12,054 nucleotides of DNA. It comes from CAIXRL01 sp964619155. GTDB taxonomy: Bacteria; Eisenbacteria; RBG-16-71-46. This document shows, one piece after another, positions 1 through 6,723 of the stretch (position 1 is the stretch's first letter; every line of letters starts with the position of its first letter). The stretch lies in contig CAZUEM010000109.1 of the NCBI GenBank assembly GCA_964619155.1, positions 1-12,054 of the forward strand. Reading direction: 5' to 3'. A program made the position numbers and the translations under genes. The notes under the pieces are model-generated. The model did not search any database. It saw only the letters and a program-made list of their open reading frames with translations, and was not told the DNA's origin.

Positions 1-254
1 AGGCCGCCGCGCTCGAGGACCGGCTCGCCGCCGGCGCGGCCGGCCCGGGAGCCGGCGAGCGGGCGCCGCTCAGCGCGCGCGAGCAGGAAGTGCTGGCGCT
101 GGTCGCGCAGGGCCTCAGCAACAAGGAGGTCGCGGCGCGGCTCTTCCTCAGCGAGCACACGGTGAAGCGCCACCTCGCGAACATCCTCACCCGGCTCGCC
201 CTGCCCTCCCGCGCCGCGGCCGCCGCGTACGCGGTGCGCAACGGGCTGCTCTAG
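1..254 (+). CDS. LuxR/GerE-family transcriptional regulator, C-terminal fragment
   Basis: The reading frame enters from the left edge (first full codon at 3) and stops with TAG at 252-254, so only about 83 C-terminal residues are seen. They form a GerE/LuxR helix-turn-helix: the segment LSAREQEVLALVAQG is followed by LSNKEVAARLFLSEHTVKRH and then LANILTRL, the classic 'LT.RE.EVL.L...G.SNKEIA..L.LS..TVK.H..NI..KL' pattern. This domain binds DNA as a dimer. The part that would reveal the input (response-regulator receiver, autoinducer-binding or ATPase domain) lies outside the window, so it cannot be called a NarL-type response regulator with certainty. An alanine-rich stretch with a GAGERAP-like linker precedes the domain. 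The gene downstream is on the same strand but 337 bp away and is unlikely to be in the same operon. Confidence 0.9.
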   Translation, partial: AAALEDRLAAGAAGPGAGERAPLSAREQEVLALVAQGLSNKEVAARLFLSEHTVKRHLANILTRLALPSRAAAAAYAVRNGLL

Positions 255-271
255 CCGCGCGTTTGGCGCGG
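255..271 (+). terminator. Short GC hairpin immediately after the LuxR stop codon
   Basis: CCGCGC (255-260) and GCGCGG (266-271) form a perfect 6-bp stem with loop GTTTG, starting on the first base after the TAG stop. No T-tract follows, so intrinsic termination is uncertain. It may simply protect the mRNA 3' end. Confidence 0.35.
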
Positions 272-417
272 CGCGCCCGGGGCGCCTGCGCGCCGTCGCG
301 GCGTTCCGGCGCAGCGCACGCGGAAGTGGTCCCGCCGGGCGCTCCCGCGGTGGCATTCGGCGGGGCCGCTCGACGCCGGATCGCGCCCCCTGACGCGCGG
401 CTGACCCCGCACGCCGC

Positions 418-461
418 CGATGGCCCGAACGGGCCATCGCCCCGGCCCGCGAAATGGCCCG
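418..461. promoter_or_regulatory. Candidate operator: ATGGCCCG half-sites, inverted pair plus one direct copy
   Basis: CGATGGCCCG (418-427) and CGGGCCATCG (430-439) form a perfect 10-bp inverted repeat separated by only AA. A third copy of the half-site, ATGGCCCG, sits at 454-461 in the forward orientation. The cluster lies about 130-170 bp before the cytochrome start codon, where a regulator of that operon could bind. The nearly loop-free dyad suits a dimeric DNA-binding protein better than an RNA hairpin. The cognate regulator is unknown; the adjacent LuxR-family protein is one candidate only by proximity. Confidence 0.45.
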
Positions 462-591
462 CACGCGCGCGCGCCTTTTCCGCGATTGCCGCGTACTAGG
501 GAACGAAGCCGGCGGCACGCACGCCGGCGCGCCGCGCGACACGAGGTCGCGCCGCGGTTGGGTTCCACATCCCGCTTTCGGGGAGGTCGTC

Positions 592-1152
592 ATGAAGCTC
601 CGTCACGTCGCCGTTCTCGCGCTGCTCGCCGCCGTCGCGGCCGGCGCCACCACCGCCCTCGCCGGGCAGGCCGCGAAGAAGGACCACGCGTCCCGCGTCG
701 AGCGCGGCCGCTACCTCTCGATCATCGCCGCCTGCAACGACTGCCACACGCCCGGCACGTTCTACGGGGCGCCCGACTACGACCGGACGCTGTCGGGCAG
801 CGAACTCGGCTGGATCGGGCCGTGGGGCGTTTCGTTCCCGCGCAACCTCACGCCCGACGTCGAGACCGGGATCGGCTCGTGGACCGAGCGGCAGATCGTG
901 GACGCGATCCGCACCGGCATGCACCCGAGCGGCTCGACCCTGGCGCCGCCCATGCCGTGGCCGATGTACTCGGCGCTGACCGACGAGGACGCGTTCGCCC
1001 TCGCGGCCTACCTCAAGTCGCTCCCGCCCGTGAAGCACCGCGTCCCGGACAAGATCGCCCCCGGCGTCGCGTACGACGGCCCGGTGATCCGCATCCCGCC
1101 GCCGCCCGCGTGGGACGCGCCCCGCGACGCCGCCACCGCCGCCCACCACTGA
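592..1152 (+). CDS. Small periplasmic c-type cytochrome (class I, monohaem)
   Basis: A 186-residue exported monohaem cytochrome c. The ATG at 592 is chosen over an upstream in-frame ATG at 454 because it has GGGAGG (581-586) five bases ahead and begins a clear signal peptide: MKLR, then a hydrophobic Ala/Leu/Val stretch ending near TALAG (residues 21-25). The haem attachment motif CNDCH is at residues 48-52. The distal methionine ligand is probably M121, in the APPMPW context, followed by the typical terminal helix ALTDEDAFALAAYLKSLPPV. The middle segment NLTPDVETGIGSWTERQIVD resembles cytochrome subunits of membrane dehydrogenases (alcohol or gluconate dehydrogenase type), but here a single haem domain stands alone. 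Its role is probably electron transfer in the periplasm; the partner is not in the window. The C-terminus is Pro/Ala-rich and ends in two histidines. It probably shares a transcript with the next gene, 63 bp downstream. Confidence 0.9.
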   Translation: MKLRHVAVLALLAAVAAGATTALAGQAAKKDHASRVERGRYLSIIAACNDCHTPGTFYGAPDYDRTLSGSELGWIGPWGVSFPRNLTPDVETGIGSWTERQIVDAIRTGMHPSGSTLAPPMPWPMYSALTDEDAFALAAYLKSLPPVKHRVPDKIAPGVAYDGPVIRIPPPPAWDAPRDAATAAHH

Positions 1153-1178
1153 TCCCGAGCCGCCGAAACCCCGAAGCC

Positions 1179-1196
1179 GGCCCGCGCACGCGGGCC
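1179..1196 (+). other. Intergenic hairpin between the cytochrome and the next gene
   Basis: GGCCCGCG (1179-1186) and CGCGGGCC (1189-1196) are perfect reverse complements with CA between them. In RNA the closing pairs would open to a small loop. It sits between the cytochrome stop and the AAGGAGA ribosome binding site (1204-1210) of the next gene. No T-run follows, so it is more likely an mRNA-stability or differential-expression hairpin than a terminator. Confidence 0.4.
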
Positions 1197-1215
1197 CCGC
1201 ACGAAGGAGAACGTC

Positions 1216-1611
1216 ATGATGAAGCTCGCACTGCTCGCCGCCGTCGTCGCGCTCGCCGCCGCGGCCTCCGTTCACGCTTCCGCCCCGAACCGCACCGGGC
1301 TCCACTTCGGCGATCCGCGCCCGCTCGGCGCGGGCTCGGCCAGCGCCTGGGTGGCCGTGGACGTGGACGGCTCGGCCGGCTCGATGGGCGTCTCGATCGA
1401 CGAGGCCGCGATGCGCGTCGCCGGCCGCGCCGGCGAGATCGAAGCCGTGCTGCCGCTGCCGAAGGACGTGACGGTCGCGGGCGCCACGGCGAAGACCGCC
1501 TTCCGCGTTCGCTACGACCGCGAGCGCCGCACCTGGCTGGTGATGCTCGACGGGCTCGCGCCCGCCGCGGCGCCGCCCGCCGCGTGGTCGGCGCAGGCCG
1601 TGGCGCGCTGA
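1216..1611 (+). CDS. Small exported protein of unknown function (possible TTHB210-like N-terminal half)
   Basis: A 131-residue protein with a strong ribosome binding site, AAGGAGA (1204-1210), ahead of two consecutive ATG codons (1216, 1219); either could start. Residues 1-22 form a signal peptide (MMKLALLAAVVALAAAASVHA, then SAP). The mature part begins with a segment around PLGAGSASAWVAVDVDG and MGVSIDEAAM. This recalls the opening of TTHB210-type domains, where a 'PLG.G.A...V..D..G.P..+GV...E.AL' pattern occurs, but the histidine-rich second half of that family is not recognisable here. The rest is a short beta-rich segment (TAFRVRYDRERRTWLVMLDGL) and an Ala/Pro tail. I do not assign a function. 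Its position after a periplasmic cytochrome, 63 bp away on the same strand, suggests a periplasmic partner or a shared regulon. Confidence 0.7.
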   Translation: MMKLALLAAVVALAAAASVHASAPNRTGLHFGDPRPLGAGSASAWVAVDVDGSAGSMGVSIDEAAMRVAGRAGEIEAVLPLPKDVTVAGATAKTAFRVRYDRERRTWLVMLDGLAPAAAPPAAWSAQAVAR

Positions 1612-1630
1612 CCGCACGCTGACCGCACGC
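1609..1630 (+). repeat. 11-bp tandem duplication overlapping a stop codon
   Basis: TGACCGCACGC occurs twice head to tail (1609-1619 and 1620-1630). The first copy begins with the stop codon of the preceding gene. Likely a small replication-slippage duplication. Confidence 0.8.
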
Positions 1631-1673
1631 TCCGCACGGCGCGTTCCGCCGGGCGGAGCCGACCACCGACACG

Positions 1674-1704
1674 ACGCGGGCCGGGGCGATTCCCCGGCCC
1701 GCGT
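1674..1704. terminator. Bidirectional terminator hairpin between convergent operons
   Basis: ACGCGGGCCGGGG (1674-1686) pairs perfectly with CCCCGGCCCGCGT (1692-1704) around a 5-base loop CGATT, a 13-bp uninterrupted GC-rich stem. It lies in the 145-bp gap between the end of the plus-strand cytochrome operon (1611) and the end of the minus-strand peptidase gene (1757), exactly where a shared terminator is expected. There is only a weak T-rich tail (TTCGTTCG) on the plus side, so termination efficiency is an inference. Confidence 0.7.
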
Positions 1705-1756
1705 TCGTTCGCGCCGTGCCGGCGCCGCGCGTTCCTCCCGAACGCGCCTCTTCGCT

Positions 1757-4700
1757 TCAATCGAGCTTCACCACCCGCCGCGTGGCGGCCACGCCGTCGG
1801 CTCGGAAGCGGACGAAGTAGATGCCCGGCGCGGCCGGCGCCCCGCCGCGGCCGTCCCAGCGCACCTCGTGGCGGCCCGCCGGCCAGTGGCCGGACGCCAG
1901 CGTCCGCACCCGCGCGCCGTGCACGTCGTAGACCTCGAGCGACACGTCGCTCTCGCGCGCCAGCTCGAACGCCACCGTCGCGCCCGACTGGAACGGGTTC
2001 GGCCACGCCCCGGAGAGCGCCGTGCGCGCGACCTCGCCGCCCGGAACGCCGACCGGCGAGGGGCCGATCTCCAGCGTGTACGAGCCCGTGAGCCCCAGGT
2101 CGCTGCTGCCGGCCTTCCACACGGCGATGAGGACGTAGTTCGGCGCGTCCTTGCGGAAGCGCATGAACTCGTTCTGTCCGGGGCCGTTCGTCCACGCGAT
2201 ACCGCCCGGCATGACCGTCGAGAAGTTGTGGTAGGCCTCCGAGTTGTTGTGCGCGCTGATGCCCCAGTTCACGTTGCCGGACGTGTTCACCAGCGTGACG
2301 TCGTAGACGTCGGTGTCGAAGAAGAACTCGTGCAGGTGCAGCATGTAGCCGGCACCCATCGTGTACGGGCCGAACGTGCCGTCGGGCTGCACGCCGCGAT
2401 AGACCGACTTCACCGACTGCGCGGTGTAGCCCTGCGTGCCGTCCACGCGCAGCACGCCGAGATCGAAGGCCCGGAAGCCCGTCCGGTTGTAGTTGACCAG
2501 CACGTAGTCCAGCAGCCCCGGGCCGTTCGTCGAGCGCACGAGGTTCGAGCGGAAGCCGGTGCGGGCGCCGTCCCCGGCCTCGTGCAGGCGCACGTCGAGG
2601 TCGGACGTGTCCCCCGGCATGACCGCGAAGCCGCCCCAGTACATGTCGTGGCCGGAGCCGTACCAGCCGCCGACGCGCAGGCCGTCGCAGTTGTAGTAGA
2701 CGCCGTACGGCGCGTACGTGACGTCCTCCCAGCCGCCGGTCATCTCCGGCGGGGCGCCGCGCGTGAGCAACGTTCCCAGGGTGGCCGGGCCGAACACCCA
2801 CTGCTCGCCGAAGAGGTTGTTGTCCTCCTCCGCTTCGGCGAGCGTCCCGTTCGGGTCGATGTGCAAACCGATCGAATGCCGCCCGCCGGCCAGCGTCCGC
2901 CCGACGTGGCTGTTGTAGGTGACCTCGTCGAGCGGGCTGGGCGGCAGCACCGAGTAGCTCCAGCGCGCCACGCCGTCCACCCACACCTGGGCCGGCACGT
3001 TCGACGCCTGGTCGCCGTAGGCCGAGTTGCCGACCACGAAGTTGAAGTACGTGGACGCGGCGTCGCCGTACAGCGTGTCCGGCGCCGGCGCGCTCGTGGA
3101 CAGGCCGTCATCCACGGGCCTCGGCACGAGCGGCGAGTGCCAGCCGGCCAGCTGTTTCGGCGCGTAGTCCGGCTTCATGCGCTCGAACTCGAGCCGCACC
3201 GTCAGGGCGGCGGAGCCGTCCTTCGGGTCGCGGTAGATCGCCAGCGCGTACTGGCCCGCGCTGTCCAGGTGCAGGTCGAGCCGCGCGGGGTCGGCCGCGC
3301 TCGAGGCCACGTCGAGCTGCGTCTCGCTCTCCAGCGCCACCCGCACGAGACTCTCGTCGTACCAGGCCAGGTACACGGGGCCCGACCCGGACGTGATCGT
3401 CACCTTCGCCTGGTACCAGCCCGTGTCGGCGATCGCCAGCGCGAACTCGCGCAACGCCAGCATGTCGCCGGAGGCGAGCGTGACCGCGACCGAGTCCCCG
3501 TCGTGCACGTCGGAGGCGCCCACCAGCTTGGCGTAGTAGTTCGCCGTGCCGCCCGAGGTGTTGAGGACGCCGACGTCGTACTGCGAGACCGTCGGCGTGC
3601 TCTCGCGGTTGTAGAGCACGGCGTCGAGGCAGCCCTCGGGCCTGCGCGAGTAGGCGGTGTACGAGCCGAAGCCGTCCTCCGCCCCCGTGGCCGCGGTGTG
3701 CAGCCGGCAGTCGTAGTCGGTGAGCGGGTCGTCCACGCGCACCCACACGGCACGCCAGTACGAGCCCGCGCCGTTCGTCACCCGAAGGCCGTCGCAGTTG
3801 TAGTAGGCGCCGGACGGGTCCGGAAGGTCCTCCCACCCGCCCGAGCGCTCGGGCGGCGCGGCGCGCGTCACGCCGGTCCCCGAGACCAGCGTGTGCGGCG
3901 TCCAGATCCACTGGTGCGCCCACTCGTTGTCGGTCTCGACGGTCTCGGCGATCTCCTCGTCGTCGTCCGCGCGGGCGGCGAACGTGTGCCGGCCGCCGCG
4001 CACGGTGATCGGGCCCTGGTTGAGCGTCACGCGGGTGCTGCCCGCGCCGAGCGGCGTGCACGCCACCGAGGGCCCCGGCACGCCGTCCACCCACGCGCGC
4101 AGCAGCCAGTTGATGCCGGTCGAAGCCTCGCCCACGTTCTTGGTCGAGGCGTTCCAGTAAGTGGCCGCGGTGTTGCCGGGCAGCGGCGCGGTCGGCGTTT
4201 CCACGGTGAGGAACGTGAAGTCGTTGCGGATGCTCGGCACCAGCGGGTAATCCCAGCCCACGTAGGCGATCGGCGTCAGGTTCGCCGGGGTCGGCTCGCG
4301 GAGCACGAGCGTGCCCCAGGTGGAAAAGCCCGTGCTCCACTTGCCGGAGCGATCCAGGGTTCGGATCGTCACCTGGTAGGAACCGGGGTTGAGGTGCGGG
4401 GTCGTCCACGTCGTCACGTCGCCGCACTCGGCCACCGCGTCGGGCAGCTGCGCGGTGGCGCCGAAGCGGATGCTGTAGCCGACGGGACCCGATGCGTCGT
4501 CGGTCGCCCGCGTCCACTGGAAGGTCGGCGTCGCGTCGCCCGACGCCACGCCCGCCGTGTGGCTGGTCGAGTGGAAGTTCGCGGGCGACGCGGGCGGCGC
4601 GGCGTCGAAGTCGTAGCGGTTGTTCGCCGCGGTGCGCCAGAACCGCTCGCGATGCTCGGGGTAGCGATAGAGGAACGACGCGATGAAGGCAGGAAGCACG

Positions 4701-6259
4701 AACGGCTGGTCCGACAGGATGCAGTTGAACACCGGCCCCCACCCCAGCGAGAGCGTGTCCTTGCCGCCCGCGAGGCCGTCGCTGTCCACGTCGTCCTCGT
4801 CGTCGTAGAGGTCCATCAGCAGCGTGGCGATCTGCCCCTCGCAGTAGTTGGGGTCGGGCGCCACGCCCGGCGCGAACGGGTCGGGGCACGAACCGATGGA
4901 CTCCTCCCAGCCGTCGTCGTCCACCTCCCAGCCGTAGTCGGCCGGGAAGTCGCGGCACTGGACCATGGCCATGAACGTCGGCAGAGCTTCGCTCCACGGC
5001 GTCGTCATGCCGTTGGTCTCGGGGCACCAGAAGCAGTGGCCGCAGTCGAGGTTGCCGTCCGCGTCGAAGTCGCAGACGAGGTTGCAGTAGTCCGGCGGGA
5101 AGTAGGGCAGCCGGGCGTGGACGAAGTGGTGTCCGTATTCGTGCCCGTGCACGTCGTCGCGCCACGCGTCTCCCGGGATGATGTTGATGGTCTCGTCGTC
5201 CTTGCGGTGAAACGAGACGCGCTCGCCGAAGACGGGGTACTCGAGGGTGATGTAGGGCAGCGCGATCCCGAGGCGTGTGTGGTTCCAGCGGCTGAACCGC
5301 TGGATGTTGCTGAAGATGTGCACCTGCGCGAAATCGTCCTCGGAGTTCGGGACCTGCCCGCCGATGTCGAGCGCCGAGCCAGTGAAGTCCCAGGTCGTGC
5401 CGGTGCGCCAGAAGTAGGGCACCCCGTAGCCGTCGCGCTGGATGTGCATCGAGCCGTTCGCGGCGATGAACATCACGTAGAGATCGGGCTGCGCGTCCGA
5501 CGGCAGCTCCACCCACGGGATCGTGATGTCGAAGTAGCCGTTCGAGTCGGTCATGCCCCGGCCCAGCTCGAGGTCGGTGCCCGAGCCGCCGAAGTCCTGG
5601 TCGAATACGGCCACCGTGAGGTAGTCGCCGCCCAGCCAGAGCCATGCGTTGTCGTACCGGTAGCCGAACCACCCGGTCACGCGAATCATGCGCGCCCCCT
5701 GCGCGCCCGCCGGCGGCGCCGGGGCCTCGCGCGAGAGCTGCGGCTCGACCGTGCCGATCGGGCCGGAGAACCTGAGGCCCACCGGCGCGGGTGCGCCGCT
5801 CGTGTCGAACGCGCGCCCGTGCGGCGGCATCGCCTCCGGCGGCGCGGCGACACACGTTCCGCCCTCGCGGCGCAGCTTCGTCGCCGCAGGCGAGAAGTCG
5901 TACGTGCGCCGGTACGTGCGGCCGTCCACCTTCCAGCTCACCACCAGCCGCTCGTTCTCGTCGGCCGGCGTCGCCTCGATCGTGAACCGCGCCAGGCCGT
6001 CCGGCACGACCGCGAAGCTCTCGGCCCGCCGGTCCACGACGCGGCCGCTCCAGCCGCCGCCCTCGACCTTCAGGTCGGTGACGACGGCCGTCTCACTCGC
6101 CTTCACCTCGAACGTGGCGCGCAGCGCGCGCCCGCGCTCGGCGACCGGAATCGCGCCCACCAGCTTCACGCTCACCGGTTCGACCCTCTCCGTCGCCCGC
6201 GACGGAGGACACCACACGCTCAGCGCCAGAGCGCCGAGCAGGAGAATACGGCGCCACAT
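1757..6259 (-). CDS. Giant secreted metallopeptidase-like protein with duplicated CARDB-like modules and FlgD-like C-terminal sorting domain
   Basis: A 1500-residue exported protein. The ATG at 6257-6259 follows AAAGGAG (6267-6273) by seven bases and starts a signal peptide (MWRRILLLGALALSVW...PPSRA, about 22 residues). Residues 30-125 look beta-rich; 190-280 resemble a transthyretin/SpaA-like module (GWFGYRYDNAWLWLGGDYL). A zincin core follows: HEYGH at 373-377 (metal ligands H373 and H377, general base E374), with PWSEALPTF placing E424 as a likely third zinc ligand. Between them is a cysteine-rich insert (C392, C396, C406, C409, C412) wrapped round a calcium-type loop DFDADGNLD (397-405). 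A second DxDxDG motif is at 490-495. Residues 560-655 are fibronectin-III-like. Two related blocks of about 370 residues follow (661-1027, 1031-1398), each with a CARDB-like part (ETDNEW / EEDNNLFGEQW), a shared YYNCDGLRV motif and a beta domain. Residues 1418-1500 (GAWPNPF to RRVVKLD) are the FlgD-Ig-like/type IX-style sorting domain. The zinc fold is well supported by motif; the peptidase family and substrate are unknown. It is transcribed after the coiled-coil gene, 20 bp upstream. Confidence 0.9.
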   Translation of the reverse strand: MWRRILLLGALALSVWCPPSRATERVEPVSVKLVGAIPVAERGRALRATFEVKASETAVVTDLKVEGGGWSGRVVDRRAESFAVVPDGLARFTIEATPADENERLVVSWKVDGRTYRRTYDFSPAATKLRREGGTCVAAPPEAMPPHGRAFDTSGAPAPVGLRFSGPIGTVEPQLSREAPAPPAGAQGARMIRVTGWFGYRYDNAWLWLGGDYLTVAVFDQDFGGSGTDLELGRGMTDSNGYFDITIPWVELPSDAQPDLYVMFIAANGSMHIQRDGYGVPYFWRTGTTWDFTGSALDIGGQVPNSEDDFAQVHIFSNIQRFSRWNHTRLGIALPYITLEYPVFGERVSFHRKDDETINIIPGDAWRDDVHGHEYGHHFVHARLPYFPPDYCNLVCDFDADGNLDCGHCFWCPETNGMTTPWSEALPTFMAMVQCRDFPADYGWEVDDDGWEESIGSCPDPFAPGVAPDPNYCEGQIATLLMDLYDDEDDVDSDGLAGGKDTLSLGWGPVFNCILSDQPFVLPAFIASFLYRYPEHRERFWRTAANNRYDFDAAPPASPANFHSTSHTAGVASGDATPTFQWTRATDDASGPVGYSIRFGATAQLPDAVAECGDVTTWTTPHLNPGSYQVTIRTLDRSGKWSTGFSTWGTLVLREPTPANLTPIAYVGWDYPLVPSIRNDFTFLTVETPTAPLPGNTAATYWNASTKNVGEASTGINWLLRAWVDGVPGPSVACTPLGAGSTRVTLNQGPITVRGGRHTFAARADDDEEIAETVETDNEWAHQWIWTPHTLVSGTGVTRAAPPERSGGWEDLPDPSGAYYNCDGLRVTNGAGSYWRAVWVRVDDPLTDYDCRLHTAATGAEDGFGSYTAYSRRPEGCLDAVLYNRESTPTVSQYDVGVLNTSGGTANYYAKLVGASDVHDGDSVAVTLASGDMLALREFALAIADTGWYQAKVTITSGSGPVYLAWYDESLVRVALESETQLDVASSAADPARLDLHLDSAGQYALAIYRDPKDGSAALTVRLEFERMKPDYAPKQLAGWHSPLVPRPVDDGLSTSAPAPDTLYGDAASTYFNFVVGNSAYGDQASNVPAQVWVDGVARWSYSVLPPSPLDEVTYNSHVGRTLAGGRHSIGLHIDPNGTLAEAEEDNNLFGEQWVFGPATLGTLLTRGAPPEMTGGWEDVTYAPYGVYYNCDGLRVGGWYGSGHDMYWGGFAVMPGDTSDLDVRLHEAGDGARTGFRSNLVRSTNGPGLLDYVLVNYNRTGFRAFDLGVLRVDGTQGYTAQSVKSVYRGVQPDGTFGPYTMGAGYMLHLHEFFFDTDVYDVTLVNTSGNVNWGISAHNNSEAYHNFSTVMPGGIAWTNGPGQNEFMRFRKDAPNYVLIAVWKAGSSDLGLTGSYTLEIGPSPVGVPGGEVARTALSGAWPNPFQSGATVAFELARESDVSLEVYDVHGARVRTLASGHWPAGRHEVRWDGRGGAPAAPGIYFVRFRADGVAATRRVVKLD
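2066..3169 (-). repeat. Second copy of the ~370-residue module in the peptidase-like protein
   Basis: Residues 1031-1398 of the protein. It shares with the preceding copy, in the same order: GW..PLVP, DAAST+Y, QVWVDGV, GGRHS, AE.EEDNN...QW, GAPPE..GGWED, YYNCDGLRV, RLH...G...GF, D.VL.N, YDLGVL-like, and a terminal beta domain beginning G.ML.L.EF. The DNA has diverged; the similarity is visible at protein level. Confidence 0.75.
3179..4279 (-). repeat. First copy of the ~370-residue module in the peptidase-like protein
   Basis: Residues 661-1027. Parallel landmarks to the second copy are GWDYPLVP, NTAATYWN, RAWVDGV, GGRHTF, ETVETDNEWAHQW, APPERSGGWED, YYNCDGLRV, CRLHTAATGAEDGF, DAVLYN, YDVGVL, then a PPC-like beta domain (SGDMLALREF to TVRLEF). 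The copies abut with only about three residues between them, so this is a tandem intragenic duplication. Confidence 0.75.
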
Positions 6260-6279
6260 GGCGGTGCTCCTTTCGCGCT

Positions 6280-6723
6280 TCAGCGCTGGGCGTTGGTCTC
6301 GGTGGCCGGCGTCCTCGCCGGGCGCGGCGCCGAGGGCGGCGGCGCTTCCGGCTCGAGCATCTGCTGGATCGCGGCCTCGAGGTTCGCCGCCACGTCGGCG
6401 CGGCCCGCGGCGCGCGCATGCTTCGCCTGCACGCGCAGCACCGAGACCTCGGCGTCGAGCTTCACCCGCGCGATCTCGCGCTGGATCGCGATCGCCGCGT
6501 CCGCGTCCTTCGCCGCGCGGAAGCGCTCGTGAAGGACCTTCAGCGATGCGCGCTCCTCGTCGAGCACGGCGCGGATCTCGACCATCATCGGGCTCGCCTT
6601 CGCGAGCCGCGGCTTCGGCGCGGGGGCCACCGCGTCCTCGGCGGCGGCGGGCGGACCGGGCAGCGCGGCGCAGAGCAGCACCGCGAGCAGCAACAGCGGC
6701 ATGCCGTGGCGGCGGAATCGCAT
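6280..6723 (-). CDS. Small exported coiled-coil protein of unknown function
   Basis: A 147-residue protein starting at the ATG 6721-6723, chosen because GAGGAGG (6732-6738) lies eight bases ahead and the first residues form a signal peptide (MRFRRHG, hydrophobic LLLLAVLLCAALPG, cleavage probably after PPAAA near residue 28). C18 is not in a good lipobox. A Pro/Ala/Lys linker is followed by a long charged helix at about 46-122 (VEIRAVLDEERASLKVLHER and AIAIQREIARVKLDAEVSVL) with heptad-like spacing, then a Pro/Ala tail. I do not recognise a family; it superficially resembles small periplasmic helical chaperones but no motif proves this. It is first in a two-gene minus-strand operon: its TGA at 6280-6282 is 20 bp before the peptidase start, and that gap contains the peptidase ribosome binding site. 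Co-expression suggests it assists or accompanies the large secreted protein. Confidence 0.8.
   Translation of the reverse strand: MRFRRHGMPLLLLAVLLCAALPGPPAAAEDAVAPAPKPRLAKASPMMVEIRAVLDEERASLKVLHERFRAAKDADAAIAIQREIARVKLDAEVSVLRVQAKHARAAGRADVAANLEAAIQQMLEPEAPPPSAPRPARTPATETNAQR

Larger units (their letters stand above)
255..591. other. Gene-free leader between the LuxR regulator and the cytochrome operon
   Basis: No convincing coding sequence: the frames open here are arginine/alanine-rich artefacts of GC content. The region holds the post-LuxR hairpin (255-271), a strong inverted repeat at 418-439 with an extra half-site at 454-461 (see separate entry), and a 7-bp stem GCCGGCG/CGCCGGC at 508-514/522-528 that would lie in the 5' leader of the cytochrome mRNA. 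A ribosome binding site, GGGAGG at 581-586, ends the region. I could not find a convincing -35/-10 pair; TACTAG at 494-499 is -10-like but has no matching -35. Confidence 0.6.

Noticed and set aside
1868..6532. A very long plus-strand open frame (over 1500 codons) opposite the peptidase gene
   Set aside because: It is an arginine/valine/histidine-rich antisense frame produced by codon bias at high GC; it has no domains, no ribosome binding site, and the minus-strand frame has clear motifs throughout.
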